Below are positions 24,922 to 35,389 of a stretch of 44,975 nucleotides of DNA, in pieces; position 1 is the stretch's first letter, and the number at the start of each line of letters is the position of its first letter. Origin of the DNA: Kutzneria sp. 744 (lineage in GTDB: Bacteria; Actinomycetota; Actinomycetes; Mycobacteriales; Pseudonocardiaceae); the NCBI RefSeq assembly GCF_000568255.1, contig NZ_KK037166.1:2347527-2392501 (forward strand), given 5' to 3'. Under the pieces are notes generated by a model. It was not told where the DNA came from. It ran no database searches and saw only the letters and a list, made by a program, of their open reading frames with translations. Made by a program: the position numbers and the translations under genes.

Positions 24922-26273
24922 GACGCCTTCCGTACGAATCTCTCCTCGGGCCAGAAGGTGTCCCCCAGCCATAGCCGATCAAACTGCACGCAGACCGCTC
25001 CCGGCGTGTCCTCGGAATCCCAGACGGCTCGCACGGTCCGACCACGTTCATTCCCATACCGGCTCAGCCAGTAGATCCGGTCGCCCGGCCGGAGCTCATA
25101 GGGCGACACGAACTCCCGGTGCGGCGACTTGCGAAAGCTCGGTCGTCCTACTCGTGCATCGAAGCTGTACTCCTCGGCCGGCCTAGGGCATCGCCACTCG
25201 ATCCGGAACTGCTCGTCGATCGGCAACGCCGGTACGCTCACCTTAAGCTCTTTAACCACATAAAACGTGACGAGCCGGCGCGCCTTCTCTGACATCTCGC
25301 GCCACGGCTTCGACCGTGCTTCGGCACAGACCTCGGCATCCGACTCCAACTCTGTGGCCATGGCTGCCAGTTCGTGGTCGGTCTCGGCTTCGCCGTGGAG
25401 CTTCTTGATCGACCGGGTCAGCGAGTCGGGCTCCATACGGAGGTGGTGCTCGACGCGCCTGGCCACGTAGTTGTCACGCGCGTCGAGGTTCGTGCGCAGC
25501 GGCGGCTCGTCGGCGCGCCTGTCGGCCCACCGAGCCGCGTCCAAGCATGCCGCCAACCACTGCGCCTCAGGCTTTTCCAGAATCGTGTCCAACACTACGG
25601 CCATGCCGCGCAGCAGGCCCGGTCGACCATCGGGAAAGAAGTGCTCGGGGCCGAAGTGCTCCGGGTACCAGTCAAGATCGCTGTGGAGCAGCGTCGCGAA
25701 GCCCTCGCCCCGGCGCTGCCAGAAGATCATGTCTTCGCCGTGGATGTTCACGTGGTGCTGGACGACGTCCGTCGGGCCAAACTCGACGCCCGCCATCTCT
25801 CCCAACGGGCCGTGGATGCCCCGATAGCTGTGGAGATAGGCCCTGACCTGAGCGACGAAGTCCGCCATGGAGTCGTCGTCTACCTGATGGACGACGTTGA
25901 TCGTCTTGAGCACCTTGCGGTTGCGTCGGGCCGACCGCAGTTGCTTGGTGGCGTTGGCCCAGTACAGCCCGTCGGCGTCCGGGTCGTGCACGACGCAGAG
26001 CACCGGGATGTTGCCGTCGGCCCAGTTCTCGCCGTGGTCGCCGACCGGCACGCCAAATCCGTCGGCGCGGCGCCATGAGCGGCCGCCCTTGACCTGGATC
26101 TTGACTACGTCGCCGGTGACCATGCCGTTCTCTGTGAAGGTGACGTGCAGGTCCTCACCGAAGTCGTTCTGGCCGTCGACTTCCTGGACGATGTGGTTGT
26201 GCCGCTCCAGCAGCGCTCGCAGCGCGTTGACCGCCGCGCGGCCGGTTCTGCGGGCGTCGGGCACTTTCGGCAA
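24912..26273 (-). CDS. DUF4365-domain protein (PD-(D/E)XK nuclease-like) with unknown C-terminal part
   Basis: 453 residues from a TTG with GGGGGA at 5 bases (a GTG three codons later is possible). Residues 5-125 match DUF4365: GRAAVNALRALLERHNHIVQ, NDFGEDLHVTF with acids at 37, 40 and 41, then VVKIQVKGG with the Q-x-K pair at 60-62, and NIPVLCVVHDPDADGLYWAN. This is the core of PD-(D/E)XK-type nucleases, often found in phage-defence or mobile regions. The middle (150-330) is helical and charged, and the C-terminus (380-450) looks like a small beta domain (LRPGDRIYWLSRYGNERGRT). No partner genes for a known defence system adjoin it. Function uncertain. Confidence 0.65.
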   Translation of the reverse strand: MPKVPDARRTGRAAVNALRALLERHNHIVQEVDGQNDFGEDLHVTFTENGMVTGDVVKIQVKGGRSWRRADGFGVPVGDHGENWADGNIPVLCVVHDPDADGLYWANATKQLRSARRNRKVLKTINVVHQVDDDSMADFVAQVRAYLHSYRGIHGPLGEMAGVEFGPTDVVQHHVNIHGEDMIFWQRRGEGFATLLHSDLDWYPEHFGPEHFFPDGRPGLLRGMAVVLDTILEKPEAQWLAACLDAARWADRRADEPPLRTNLDARDNYVARRVEHHLRMEPDSLTRSIKKLHGEAETDHELAAMATELESDAEVCAEARSKPWREMSEKARRLVTFYVVKELKVSVPALPIDEQFRIEWRCPRPAEEYSFDARVGRPSFRKSPHREFVSPYELRPGDRIYWLSRYGNERGRTVRAVWDSEDTPGAVCVQFDRLWLGDTFWPEERFVRKASTG

Positions 26274-26352
26274 CGGATCCCCCGATCATGCTGCGGTCAG
26301 GGCGATCTCGGACTGAGCAGCCCCCGAATCGAGCCTAGACCCCGGGCCTGAC

Positions 26353-26397
26353 AATGCCGACCGGAGCGATCTTGGTCGATCGCTGACGGCCGGCATT
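26353..26397 (-). terminator. hairpin terminator of the Atu/Liu-like operon
   Basis: AATGCCG and AGCGATC on the left pair with CGGCATT and GATCGCT on the right, with an internal mismatch bubble, 45-90 bases past the stop of the last operon gene. Confidence 0.7.
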
Positions 26398-26442
26398 CCC
26401 AGGTTGATCCGGTTGGATTGATTCGGGGGCGGCTCGAAGCGG

Positions 26443-27600
26443 CTAGTACGACTTGGGCAGGCCCAGGGTGTGCTGGGAGACGTAGTTGAGGATCATCTCC
26501 CGGCTGACCGGGGCGATGCGGCCCAGCCGGGACGCCCCGAGCAGGGCGCCGAGGCCGTACTCGGTGGCCAGGCCGTTGCCGCCGTGGGACTGGATGGCCT
26601 GGTCGACGGTGGCGGTGGCGGCCTCGGCGGCGGAGTACTTGGCCATGTTCGCGGCCTCGCCGGCGCCCTTGTCGTCGCCGGCGTCGTAGAGCGCGGCGGC
26701 CTTCTGGGTCATCAGGCGGGCGAGCTCGACCTGGATGGCGCACTGGGCCAGCGGGTGGGCAAGGCCCTGGTGGGCGCCGATGGGGGTGTCCCACACCTTG
26801 CGCGTCTTGACGTACTCGGTCGCGCGGCCCAGGGCGTTGCGGGCCAGGCCGGTGGAGAACGAGGCGGCCATGATGCGCTCGGGGTTGAGGCCGGCGAACA
26901 GCTGCCCGATGCCGGCGTCGGGCGCGCCGACCAGGGCGTCGGCGGGCAGGCGGACCTCGTCGAAGAACAGGGTGAACTGCTTCTCCGGCGAGACGATGTC
27001 CATCTCGATGGGCTGCCACTCGAAGCCGGGGGCGTCGGTCGGCACGATCATGAGGGACGGCAGCAGGCGCTGGCCCTTGGAGTCCACGTGCCGGGCGACG
27101 ACGAGCACGGCGTCGGCCTCGTCGACGCCGGAGATGTAGGTCTTGCGGCCGTTGAGCACCCACTCGTCGCCCTCGCGGCGGATGGCGGTGGACAGCTTGT
27201 GCGAGTTGGAGCCGGCGTCGGGCTCGGTGATCGCGAAGGCCATCTTGGTGGTGCCCTCGGCGAAGCCGGGCAGCCACCGCTGCTTCTGCTCGGCGGTGCC
27301 GAAGCGGGCGATGATGGTGGCGCAGATGGCCGGCGACACGACCATCATCAGCAGCGGGCTGCCGGCGGCGGCCAGTTCCTCGCACACGGCGGCGAGATCG
27401 CCGATGCCGCCGCCACCGCCGCCGAACTCCTCGGGCACGGCGACGCCGAGATAGCCGAGCTTGCCGGCCTCGGACCACAGCTCGGTGGTCTTCTCGCCGG
27501 CCCGCGCCTTGGCCGTGAAGTACTCGGAGCCGTATTGGGACCCGAACTCGAAGACGGCCTTGCGCAGCGCCTGCCGCTCCTCGCTCTCGACAAAGCTCAT
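26443..27600 (-). CDS. acyl-CoA dehydrogenase
   Basis: 385 residues; its ATG overlaps the stop of the carboxylase alpha gene (ATGA). Flavin and substrate motifs are in place: FAITEPDAGSNSHKLSTAIR, KTYISGVDEADAVLVVA, RKVWDTPIGAHQGLAHPLAQ and IQSHGGNGLATEYGLG. The C-terminus (RIAPVSREMILNYVSQHTLG) has the helix that ends these enzymes. The residue expected as catalytic base in the usual late position is not a clear Glu, which fits the subgroup with branched or bulky acyl chains. It oxidises an acyl-CoA within the operon pathway. Last gene, with a terminator beyond. Confidence 0.93.
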   Translation of the reverse strand: MSFVESEERQALRKAVFEFGSQYGSEYFTAKARAGEKTTELWSEAGKLGYLGVAVPEEFGGGGGGIGDLAAVCEELAAAGSPLLMMVVSPAICATIIARFGTAEQKQRWLPGFAEGTTKMAFAITEPDAGSNSHKLSTAIRREGDEWVLNGRKTYISGVDEADAVLVVARHVDSKGQRLLPSLMIVPTDAPGFEWQPIEMDIVSPEKQFTLFFDEVRLPADALVGAPDAGIGQLFAGLNPERIMAASFSTGLARNALGRATEYVKTRKVWDTPIGAHQGLAHPLAQCAIQVELARLMTQKAAALYDAGDDKGAGEAANMAKYSAAEAATATVDQAIQSHGGNGLATEYGLGALLGASRLGRIAPVSREMILNYVSQHTLGLPKSY

Positions 27601-29507
27601 GCCTGCTCACCCTCCACCACAGCGAGCACGGCGCCCGCCTCGACTTGCTGACCTGCCTGCACAAGCACCTCGGCCACGGTGCCGCCGGCGGCGGCCACGA
27701 CCCGGTGCTCCATCTTCATCGCCTCCAGCACCAGCAGCTCCGCGCCGGCCTCGACCACGGCGCCGGGCTCGACCGACACCCGGACCACGGTGCCGGGCAT
27801 CGGGGCCACGGTGGCGCCATCGGCGACCTTGTCGGTCGGGTCCGGGAAGCGCGGGACCAGCGTCAACGCCACCGGGCCGACGTACACGGTGTCGCCGTGG
27901 CGGGCGACCTCGTAGCGCTGCCGCACACCGTCGGCATCGAGGACGACCTCGTCGGCCGAGGCCCTGACCAGCTCGATGCCGGCCGGTTCGACGAGCTTTC
28001 CGTTGCGGTCGAAGCGATACGTGACCTCGGCCTGCTCGAACGCGGTCCGCTGCGGCTGGGACGGGATGTTCCGCCACCCCAGGGGGAAGCGAGTCTTGCG
28101 CTCATGGGCCAGGGCGATGGCCGCAACGAGGGCGCTGCGGTCCACATCGGACACCAGCGGCTTGGCCAGCACGTCGAGGCCGACCCGGTCCAGGAAGCCG
28201 GTGTCGGTGTCGCCGGCCAGGAACTCCTTGCTGCGCAACACGTTCACCAGCAGGTCACGGTTGGTCAGCACGCCGTGGATCTTCGCCGACGCCAGCGCGG
28301 CCGACAGCCGACGGGCGGCGGCGGCCCGGTCCGGGCCCCAGGCGATGACCTTGGCCAGCATCGGGTCGTAGTGCACGCCGACGACCGACCCGTCTTCGAC
28401 GCCGCTGTCCAGCCGGAGACCGAACTCCCGAGGCACGGCGAACTCCGCGTCCACATCGGACAGCGCGAACCGGTGCAGCACACCGCTCTGCGGACGCCAG
28501 TCCAGGGAGGGGTCCTCGGCGTAGAGCCGGACCTCGATGGCGTGGCCGCGGGGCTCTGGGCGGTCCGCCGGCAACTGGGCACCCTCAGCGATGGCCAGTT
28601 GCCAGCGAACCAGGTCGATACCGTACACGCACTCGGTCACCGGGTGCTCCACCTGGAGCCGGGTGTTGACCTCAAGGAAGTGGATGCTCCCCTTGGCGGA
28701 CAGCAGGAACTCCACCGTGCCGGCCCCGACGTAGCTGATCGAACGGGCGGCGGCGACCGCGGCGTCGAACAGCTTCGTCCGGATTTCCGGTGTCACCGCC
28801 GGTGACGGGGTCTCCTCGACGATCTTCTGGTGCCGCCGCTGAATGGAGCATTCTCGCTCCCCCAACGCCCACACCGTGCCGTGCGAGTCGGCGAGGATCT
28901 GCACCTCGACGTGCCGCGCGCCCTCCAGCAGCGGCTCGCAGAACACCGTGCCGTCGCCGAACGCGGACTCGGCCTCGCGACGCGCTGCGGCGACTTCCTC
29001 ACGCAGCGTGGACAATTCGCGCACGATCCGCATGCCGCGCCCGCCGCCGCCGGCCGACGCCTTGATCAGCACCGGCAGGTCGTCCTCGGTCACCGTCTCC
29101 GGGTCGAGCTCGGCCAGCACGGGCACGCCGTCGGCGGCGACACGCTTCTTCGCCGCCACCTTGGAACCCATGGCCTCGATGGACTCCGGCGACGGGCCGA
29201 CCCAGGTCAGCCCCGCGTCCAGCACCGCCCGGGCGAAGCCGGCGTTCTCGGACAGGAAGCCGTAACCGGGGTGCACGGCGTCGGCCCCGGTCGCCTTGGC
29301 CGCGGCGATCAGGGCGTCGACTCGGAGGTACGTCTCGGACGGCGCGGCGCCGGGCAGCCGCACGGCGTGGTCGGCCTCGGCGACGAACGGGGCGTCGGCG
29401 TCCGGGTCGGAGAACACGGCGACCGGCGAGATGCCGGCCAGTCGGCAGGACCGGAAGACCCGGCGGGCAATCTCGCCCCGGTTGGCCACCAGCAGTCGGG
29501 AGATCAT
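27597..29507 (-). CDS. acyl-CoA carboxylase alpha subunit (biotin carboxylase plus biotin carrier)
   Basis: 636 residues from the ATG of MISRLLVANRGEIA, five bases after the beta subunit gene. Order: biotin carboxylase N domain (to 110), ATP-grasp (KASAGGGGRGMRIV; the metal-binding FLEVNTRLQVEHPVTE), C domain, a linker domain, and a C-terminal biotinyl domain with LEAMKMEH (biotinyl Lys). It carboxylates biotin with bicarbonate and ATP, and the beta subunit then passes CO2 to an acyl-CoA. The size and partner fit methylcrotonyl- or geranyl-CoA carboxylases. The open frame continues far upstream as a shadow of the beta gene. Confidence 0.95.
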   Translation of the reverse strand: MISRLLVANRGEIARRVFRSCRLAGISPVAVFSDPDADAPFVAEADHAVRLPGAAPSETYLRVDALIAAAKATGADAVHPGYGFLSENAGFARAVLDAGLTWVGPSPESIEAMGSKVAAKKRVAADGVPVLAELDPETVTEDDLPVLIKASAGGGGRGMRIVRELSTLREEVAAARREAESAFGDGTVFCEPLLEGARHVEVQILADSHGTVWALGERECSIQRRHQKIVEETPSPAVTPEIRTKLFDAAVAAARSISYVGAGTVEFLLSAKGSIHFLEVNTRLQVEHPVTECVYGIDLVRWQLAIAEGAQLPADRPEPRGHAIEVRLYAEDPSLDWRPQSGVLHRFALSDVDAEFAVPREFGLRLDSGVEDGSVVGVHYDPMLAKVIAWGPDRAAAARRLSAALASAKIHGVLTNRDLLVNVLRSKEFLAGDTDTGFLDRVGLDVLAKPLVSDVDRSALVAAIALAHERKTRFPLGWRNIPSQPQRTAFEQAEVTYRFDRNGKLVEPAGIELVRASADEVVLDADGVRQRYEVARHGDTVYVGPVALTLVPRFPDPTDKVADGATVAPMPGTVVRVSVEPGAVVEAGAELLVLEAMKMEHRVVAAAGGTVAEVLVQAGQQVEAGAVLAVVEGEQA

Positions 29508-29512
29508 GGCCC

Positions 29513-31110
<1,598 letters not shown>

Positions 31111-31111
<1 letters not shown>

Positions 31112-32253
31112 CAGGCGAATCCCATCCTGCGCGCGGCCAGCTCGGCCATCACCTCGCGGGCACCGCCGCCGATGCTGAGGATGCGCGCGTCCCGGTAGTG
31201 TCGTTCCACTTCGGACTCCCGCAGGTAGCCCGCGCCGCCGTGCAGCTGCACGGCCTCGTTCACGACGAAGTCGCAGGCGTCGGTGCTGGCGTTCTTGGCC
31301 ATCGACACCTCGGCGATGACCTCCTCGCCGGCCGCCACCTTGACCGCGACCTCGCGGGTGTATGTGCGGGCCAGCGCCGTGCGCTGGGTCATCTCGACCA
31401 GCTTGTGCCGCACCACCTGGCGGCTGATCAGCGGCCGGTCGAAGGTGACGCGGTTGCGGACGTAGTCCACGGTCAGGTCGAGGGCACGCTGCGCGGTGGC
31501 GTAGGCCTGCACGGCCAGCGACAGCCGCTCCACCTGGAACTGCTGCATCAGCTGCGGAAAGCCGCCGTTCTCCGGCCCGACCAGGTTGGCCGCCGGCACC
31601 CGGGCGTCCGAAAAGGACAGTTCGGCGGTGTCGGAGCAGTGCCAGCCCATCTTCTCCAGCTTGCGACTGGCGGTGAAGCCGGGCGTGCCGCGTTCGATCA
31701 CCAGCAGGCTCACGCCCTGGTAGCCCGGCTCGCCGGTGCGCACCGCGGTGGTGACGAAGTTGGCGCGGGTGCCGGAGGTGATGAACATCTTGCTGCCGTT
31801 GACGATGTAGTGGTCGCCGTCGCGGACCGCCCTGGTGCGCAGCGAGGCGACATCCGAACCACCGTCGGGCTCGGTGACGGCCAGCGAGCCGATCTTCTCG
31901 CCGGCCAGCGCCGGCCGGACGAAGCGCTCCACGTGGTCGGGATCGCCGGCCGCGACGATGTGCGGGATGGCGATGCCGTGCGTGAGCAGCCCGGCGATCA
32001 GGCCGGACGAGCCGCCGGCCTGGATCAGCTCCTCGGTCACCACCACCGTGTCGAGCAGGTCGCCGCCGCTGCCGCCGATCTTCTCGTCGAAGCCGACACC
32101 GAGCAGACCGACCTCGGCGGCCTTGCGGTGCAACGACCTCGGCAACTCGCCGTCGCGCTCCCACTGGTCCATGTCGGACCGCACCTCGCGCTCGACGAAC
32201 GCGCGCACGGTGTCGCGCAACTGCCGTCGTTCCGGAGTCTCCCAGGGACTCAC
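31111..32253 (-). CDS. acyl-CoA dehydrogenase (citronellyl/isovaleryl-type candidate)
   Basis: 380 residues from the GTG of VSPWETPERRQLRD, which overlaps the AtuA-like stop (GTGA). Typical motifs: LAVTEPDGGSDVASLRTRAV, KMFITSGTRANFVTTAVRTG, RKLEKMGWHCSDTAELSFSD, VTFDRPLISRQVVRHKLVEM, VNEAVQLHGGAGYLRESEVE and YRDARILSIGGGAREVM. The HCSDTAEL and IGGGA segments are common in long or branched-chain members. Paired with a carboxylase and an AtuA-like protein, it is a candidate citronellyl-CoA or similar dehydrogenase, forming the double bond needed before carboxylation. Confidence 0.93.
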
Positions 32254-33896
32254 ACACTCACCTCGACCGATCGGAGCCACTCCCCCAGCGCCTTTGCCTG
32301 GGGGTCGAACCGGGTGCTGGCCGCGACGCCCTCGCCGAGCAGGCCGCGGACCACGAAGTTGACCGCCCGCAGATTGGGCAGCGGATACCGCTGCACGCTC
32401 AGGTCCTTGAGCTCCGGCAGCAGCTCCTTGAGCCGCGCGGAACTCAGGGTCCGGGCCAGCCAGGCGTAGTCCTCGTCGGTGCGGGCCCAGACGCCGAGGT
32501 TGGCGTCGCCGCCCTTGTCGCCGGAGCGGGCCCCGAACCGTTCGCCGATGCGGAACCGTGCCGTCGCAACGGGTTCGCCGTCCGGATCGACGCTGACTGC
32601 TGGCTCGACGGTTGCGGTCGTGACCGGCGGTGTCACCTCGACACGCCGCCCGTCGGGCAACACGACTGTGTGGGCAATCGCTTGCTGCGGAAGGAAGGCC
32701 GCCGAGAACACCCCGAACGGCGTGGCGTCTCCGGGCGGCGCGGTGACGTGGAAGCCCGGGTAGGAGGCCAGCGCCAGCTCGACCGCGGCCTGCGAGAACG
32801 CTCGTCCCGATCGCTTACCGTCAGCGTCCTTGATCGTCACGTGGAGCAGCGCGCTCGCGGATTCCTCGGTCGGCGGGTCGTCGTGCGCGACGGTGCCGAG
32901 GCTCCACGTCATGCCGTCCGCGCCGATGCGCTCGGTCAGCTGGCGCTGCACCAGGTCCGCCTTGGCCTCGACGTCCAGTCCACACAGGACGAACGTAATG
33001 GAGTTGCGGAAGCCGCCGAGCTTGTTCAGGCACACCTTGGCGTCCGGCGGCGGCGGGGTGCCCTTGACGCCGGTGATGCCCACGCGGTCGGGGCCGTCCT
33101 GGGTCAGGGTGATGGTGTCGAACCGGCTGACCACGTCCGGGCCGAGGTAGTTCGGGCCGCCGATCTCGTAGAGCAGCTGGGCCGTCACGGTTTCCGTGGT
33201 GACCGCGCCGCCGGTGCCGGCGTGTTTGGTGATCACCGACGAGCCGTCGGCGGCGATCTCGGCGATCGGGAAGCCGGCGTGCAGCAGGTCCGGGATCTCC
33301 GTGAAGAAGGCGAAGTTGCCGCCGGTGGCCTGGGCGCCGCACTCGATCACGTGGCCGGCGACCGTGGCCCCGGCCAGGGCGTCCCAGTCGTCGCGGGCCC
33401 AGCCGTAGTGCGCCGCCGCCGGGCCGACGATCAGCGAAGCGTCCGTCACCCGGCCCGTGACGACGATGTCGGCGCCCGCGTTCAACGCCTCGACAATGCC
33501 CCAGCAGCCCAGGTAGGCGTTGGCCGTGAGGAATCCGTCGAACTTCGACCGCACGTCGTCGCCTTCGACGTGCGCCACCGACACCGTGATGCCGAGGCGG
33601 TCGGCCAGCTCGCGGATCGCCGTCGCCAGGCCGGCCGGGTTCAGGCCGCCGGCATTGGCGACGATCTTCACGTCCCGGTCGACGGCCGTGCCCAGCGAGC
33701 CTTCGAGTTGGCGCAGGAAGGTCTTGGCGTAGCCCTTGCTCGGGTCCTTCATCAGGTCCCGGCCCAGGATCAGCATGGTCAGCTCGGCCAAGTAGTCGCC
33801 GGTGAGCACGTCCAGCGGGCCGCCTTCGAGCATCTCGCGGACCGCGTCGAAGCGGTCCCCGTAGAAGCCCGAGGCATTCCCAATGCGGTAGGTCAC
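32250..33896 (-). CDS. AtuA-like acyclic terpene utilisation family protein (DUF1446)
   Basis: 548 residues; starts MTYRIGNASGFYGDRFDAV, the typical opening of the family, four bases overlapping the gene before. The N-terminal two thirds are DUF1446 (IVANAGGLNPAGLATAIREL; NAYLGCWGIVEALNAGADIV; VTGRVTDASLIVGPAA; ECGAQATGGNFAFF). The last 100 residues are the AtuA ferredoxin-like domain (FGARSGDKGGDANLGVWAR). AtuA is required for citronellol/geraniol growth in Pseudomonas, but its reaction is unproven. It co-occurs with biotin carboxylases and acyl-CoA dehydrogenases, as here. Confidence 0.92.
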   Translation of the reverse strand: MTYRIGNASGFYGDRFDAVREMLEGGPLDVLTGDYLAELTMLILGRDLMKDPSKGYAKTFLRQLEGSLGTAVDRDVKIVANAGGLNPAGLATAIRELADRLGITVSVAHVEGDDVRSKFDGFLTANAYLGCWGIVEALNAGADIVVTGRVTDASLIVGPAAAHYGWARDDWDALAGATVAGHVIECGAQATGGNFAFFTEIPDLLHAGFPIAEIAADGSSVITKHAGTGGAVTTETVTAQLLYEIGGPNYLGPDVVSRFDTITLTQDGPDRVGITGVKGTPPPPDAKVCLNKLGGFRNSITFVLCGLDVEAKADLVQRQLTERIGADGMTWSLGTVAHDDPPTEESASALLHVTIKDADGKRSGRAFSQAAVELALASYPGFHVTAPPGDATPFGVFSAAFLPQQAIAHTVVLPDGRRVEVTPPVTTATVEPAVSVDPDGEPVATARFRIGERFGARSGDKGGDANLGVWARTDEDYAWLARTLSSARLKELLPELKDLSVQRYPLPNLRAVNFVVRGLLGEGVAASTRFDPQAKALGEWLRSVEVSV

Positions 33897-34684
33897 ACGA
33901 ACTCCCCCGGCTTCCGACCGGCGCCCGGCAGGCCGGCAAACGCTTGCGCCACGCGGAGGAACTGCTCGGCCACCGGGCCGACCGCCGTGACGTCGAGGTC
34001 ATCGAGGTGCCGTCGCTGCGTGACGAGGAAGCAGAAGTCCAGTGCCGGCGCGGTGATCCGGTTGTCGGCGTCCTCGTCGTTCCAGGTCCAGAACTCGCCG
34101 TCCGGCCCGGTCAGCTCGACACGGACCGGCTCGGCCGGCTTGGGCAGGCCGTTGACCTGGAAAGCGAATCCCATGGCTCGCACGCCGATGTGCGCCACGT
34201 GCCGCAGACGGCCCGTGGGCTCGCGGCGGACCTTGAGCGTGTCGGCGATGTCCTGGCCGTGGGCCCAGGTCTCCATGATCCGCGCGGTGGCCATCGACGC
34301 CGGCGCCATCGGCGGCCCGAACCACGGTAGCTTCTGTCCACTCGGGACACCGGCAAGCGCTTGCGCCAGGTCTTTCCGGCCCTGCCGCCACTCGTCGAGC
34401 AGCTCCGCCGGATCCTGTTGCGACCACGCCTCGGTCGCCCGGTCGACGTAATTGGTCGGGTTGGCCGTTGCCTGCTTCAGCGAGTCGGCGAAGGCCTCTT
34501 CGTCGGTGGCCGCCATCGCCGCCTGCCGGTCCGTCCAGGCCAGGTGCGCCACCTGGTGCGCGATCGTCCAGCCCGGCGCCGGCGTCGGCGTCGCCCAGGC
34601 GTCCTTGGGCAGGTCGGCCACCAGCGTGTCGACGCTCGCGCTCTCCGCCACCAGATCCGCCAACAGGGCGGAGATGTCCGTCAT
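33893..34684 (-). CDS. TIGR03084-type DinB/mycothiol-dependent-like protein
   Basis: 263 residues; the start overlaps the TetR stop (ATGA) and its end overlaps the AtuA-like start. The N-terminal half is the DinB-type helical bundle of mycothiol-dependent maleylpyruvate isomerases: WTIAHQVAHLAWTDRQA and METWAHGQDIADTL supply the putative metal-binding histidines. The C-terminal half (VRVELTGPDGEFWTWNDEDA) resembles the sterol-carrier-like extension of the family. Function unknown; the operon context suggests a role in a thiol-dependent step or in protection from reactive intermediates. Confidence 0.85.
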   Translation of the reverse strand: MTDISALLADLVAESASVDTLVADLPKDAWATPTPAPGWTIAHQVAHLAWTDRQAAMAATDEEAFADSLKQATANPTNYVDRATEAWSQQDPAELLDEWRQGRKDLAQALAGVPSGQKLPWFGPPMAPASMATARIMETWAHGQDIADTLKVRREPTGRLRHVAHIGVRAMGFAFQVNGLPKPAEPVRVELTGPDGEFWTWNDEDADNRITAPALDFCFLVTQRRHLDDLDVTAVGPVAEQFLRVAQAFAGLPGAGRKPGEFV

Positions 34685-35298
34685 GACTGCTCCTGTGTGT
34701 TCACCACGTCATCGAGCATCGACGCCCACTGCCGGACGATCCTGGCCCGGCGGCGCGAATCGTCCGTCAGCTGGTTGGCCAGCGCCAGGCCGCGGGCCAG
34801 GTCCAACGTCGCCTGGACCGTCTCGCGGACCCCAGGCCGCTTCTCGTCGGCCCCCAGCAGCTCCACCGTCAGCCGGTGGCACTGCCGTCCGAGGCGGGCT
34901 TCCAGCTCCACCACCACCGGCTTCAGCTCCGGGTCCGTCCTCGCCGCCACCCACAGCTCCAGCGCCGCCGTGAACATCGGGCTGGCGAAGAAGTCCACCA
35001 CCAGCTCCACGACCGCGCGGGTGCGGTCCGGTGCCGCCGTCACGCGCTCCGACTCCCGCAGCAGCTGTTCCGCGCTCTCATGGCCCACGTACTCCACCGC
35101 TGCCGTCACCAACTCGTTGCGTGTGCGGAAGTGGTGCAGCTGCGCTCCCCTTGAGACGCCCGCCCGCTCCGCCACCTGCGTCGTCGTCGTGCCCGACCAG
35201 CCGTGCTCCACCAGGCAGTCGACCGTCGCCTCCATCAGCTTGCGCCTGGTCTCCCTGCTCCGGTCGGCCTGCCGCTGCCGCGTCAGCTCCGGTGCCAT
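34681..35298 (-). CDS. TetR-family transcriptional regulator
   Basis: 205 residues from the ATG of MAPELTRQRQADRS; a TTG seven codons upstream is open but lies at the edge of the operator. HTH at 15-60: ETRRKLMEATVDCLVEHGWS, then TTTQVAERAGVSRGAQLHHF (recognition helix) and TRNELVTAAVEYV. The C-terminal ligand domain is of the usual size. It is the first gene of the seven-gene operon and divergent from an MBL-fold gene, with a near-perfect palindrome between them, so it probably represses both directions until an acyl-CoA-like ligand appears. Confidence 0.9.
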   Translation of the reverse strand: MAPELTRQRQADRSRETRRKLMEATVDCLVEHGWSGTTTTQVAERAGVSRGAQLHHFRTRNELVTAAVEYVGHESAEQLLRESERVTAAPDRTRAVVELVVDFFASPMFTAALELWVAARTDPELKPVVVELEARLGRQCHRLTVELLGADEKRPGVRETVQATLDLARGLALANQLTDDSRRRARIVRQWASMLDDVVNTQEQS

Positions 35299-35318
35299 GG
35301 CTGCGAGTGTGGCCCCCA

Positions 35319-35348
35319 ACTAACAAACAGTCAAGACTGATTGTTAGT
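35319..35348. promoter_or_regulatory. TetR operator, 30-base palindrome
   Basis: ACTAACAAACAGTC (35319-35332) and GACTGATTGTTAGT (35335-35348) match as an inverted repeat at 13 of 14 positions around AA. It occupies the gap between the divergent TetR operon and the MBL-fold gene. Confidence 0.8.
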
Positions 35349-35389
35349 GACGGCTCGCCTCGGCCCCGGCCGCCTGGCAGAGTGCAGCA

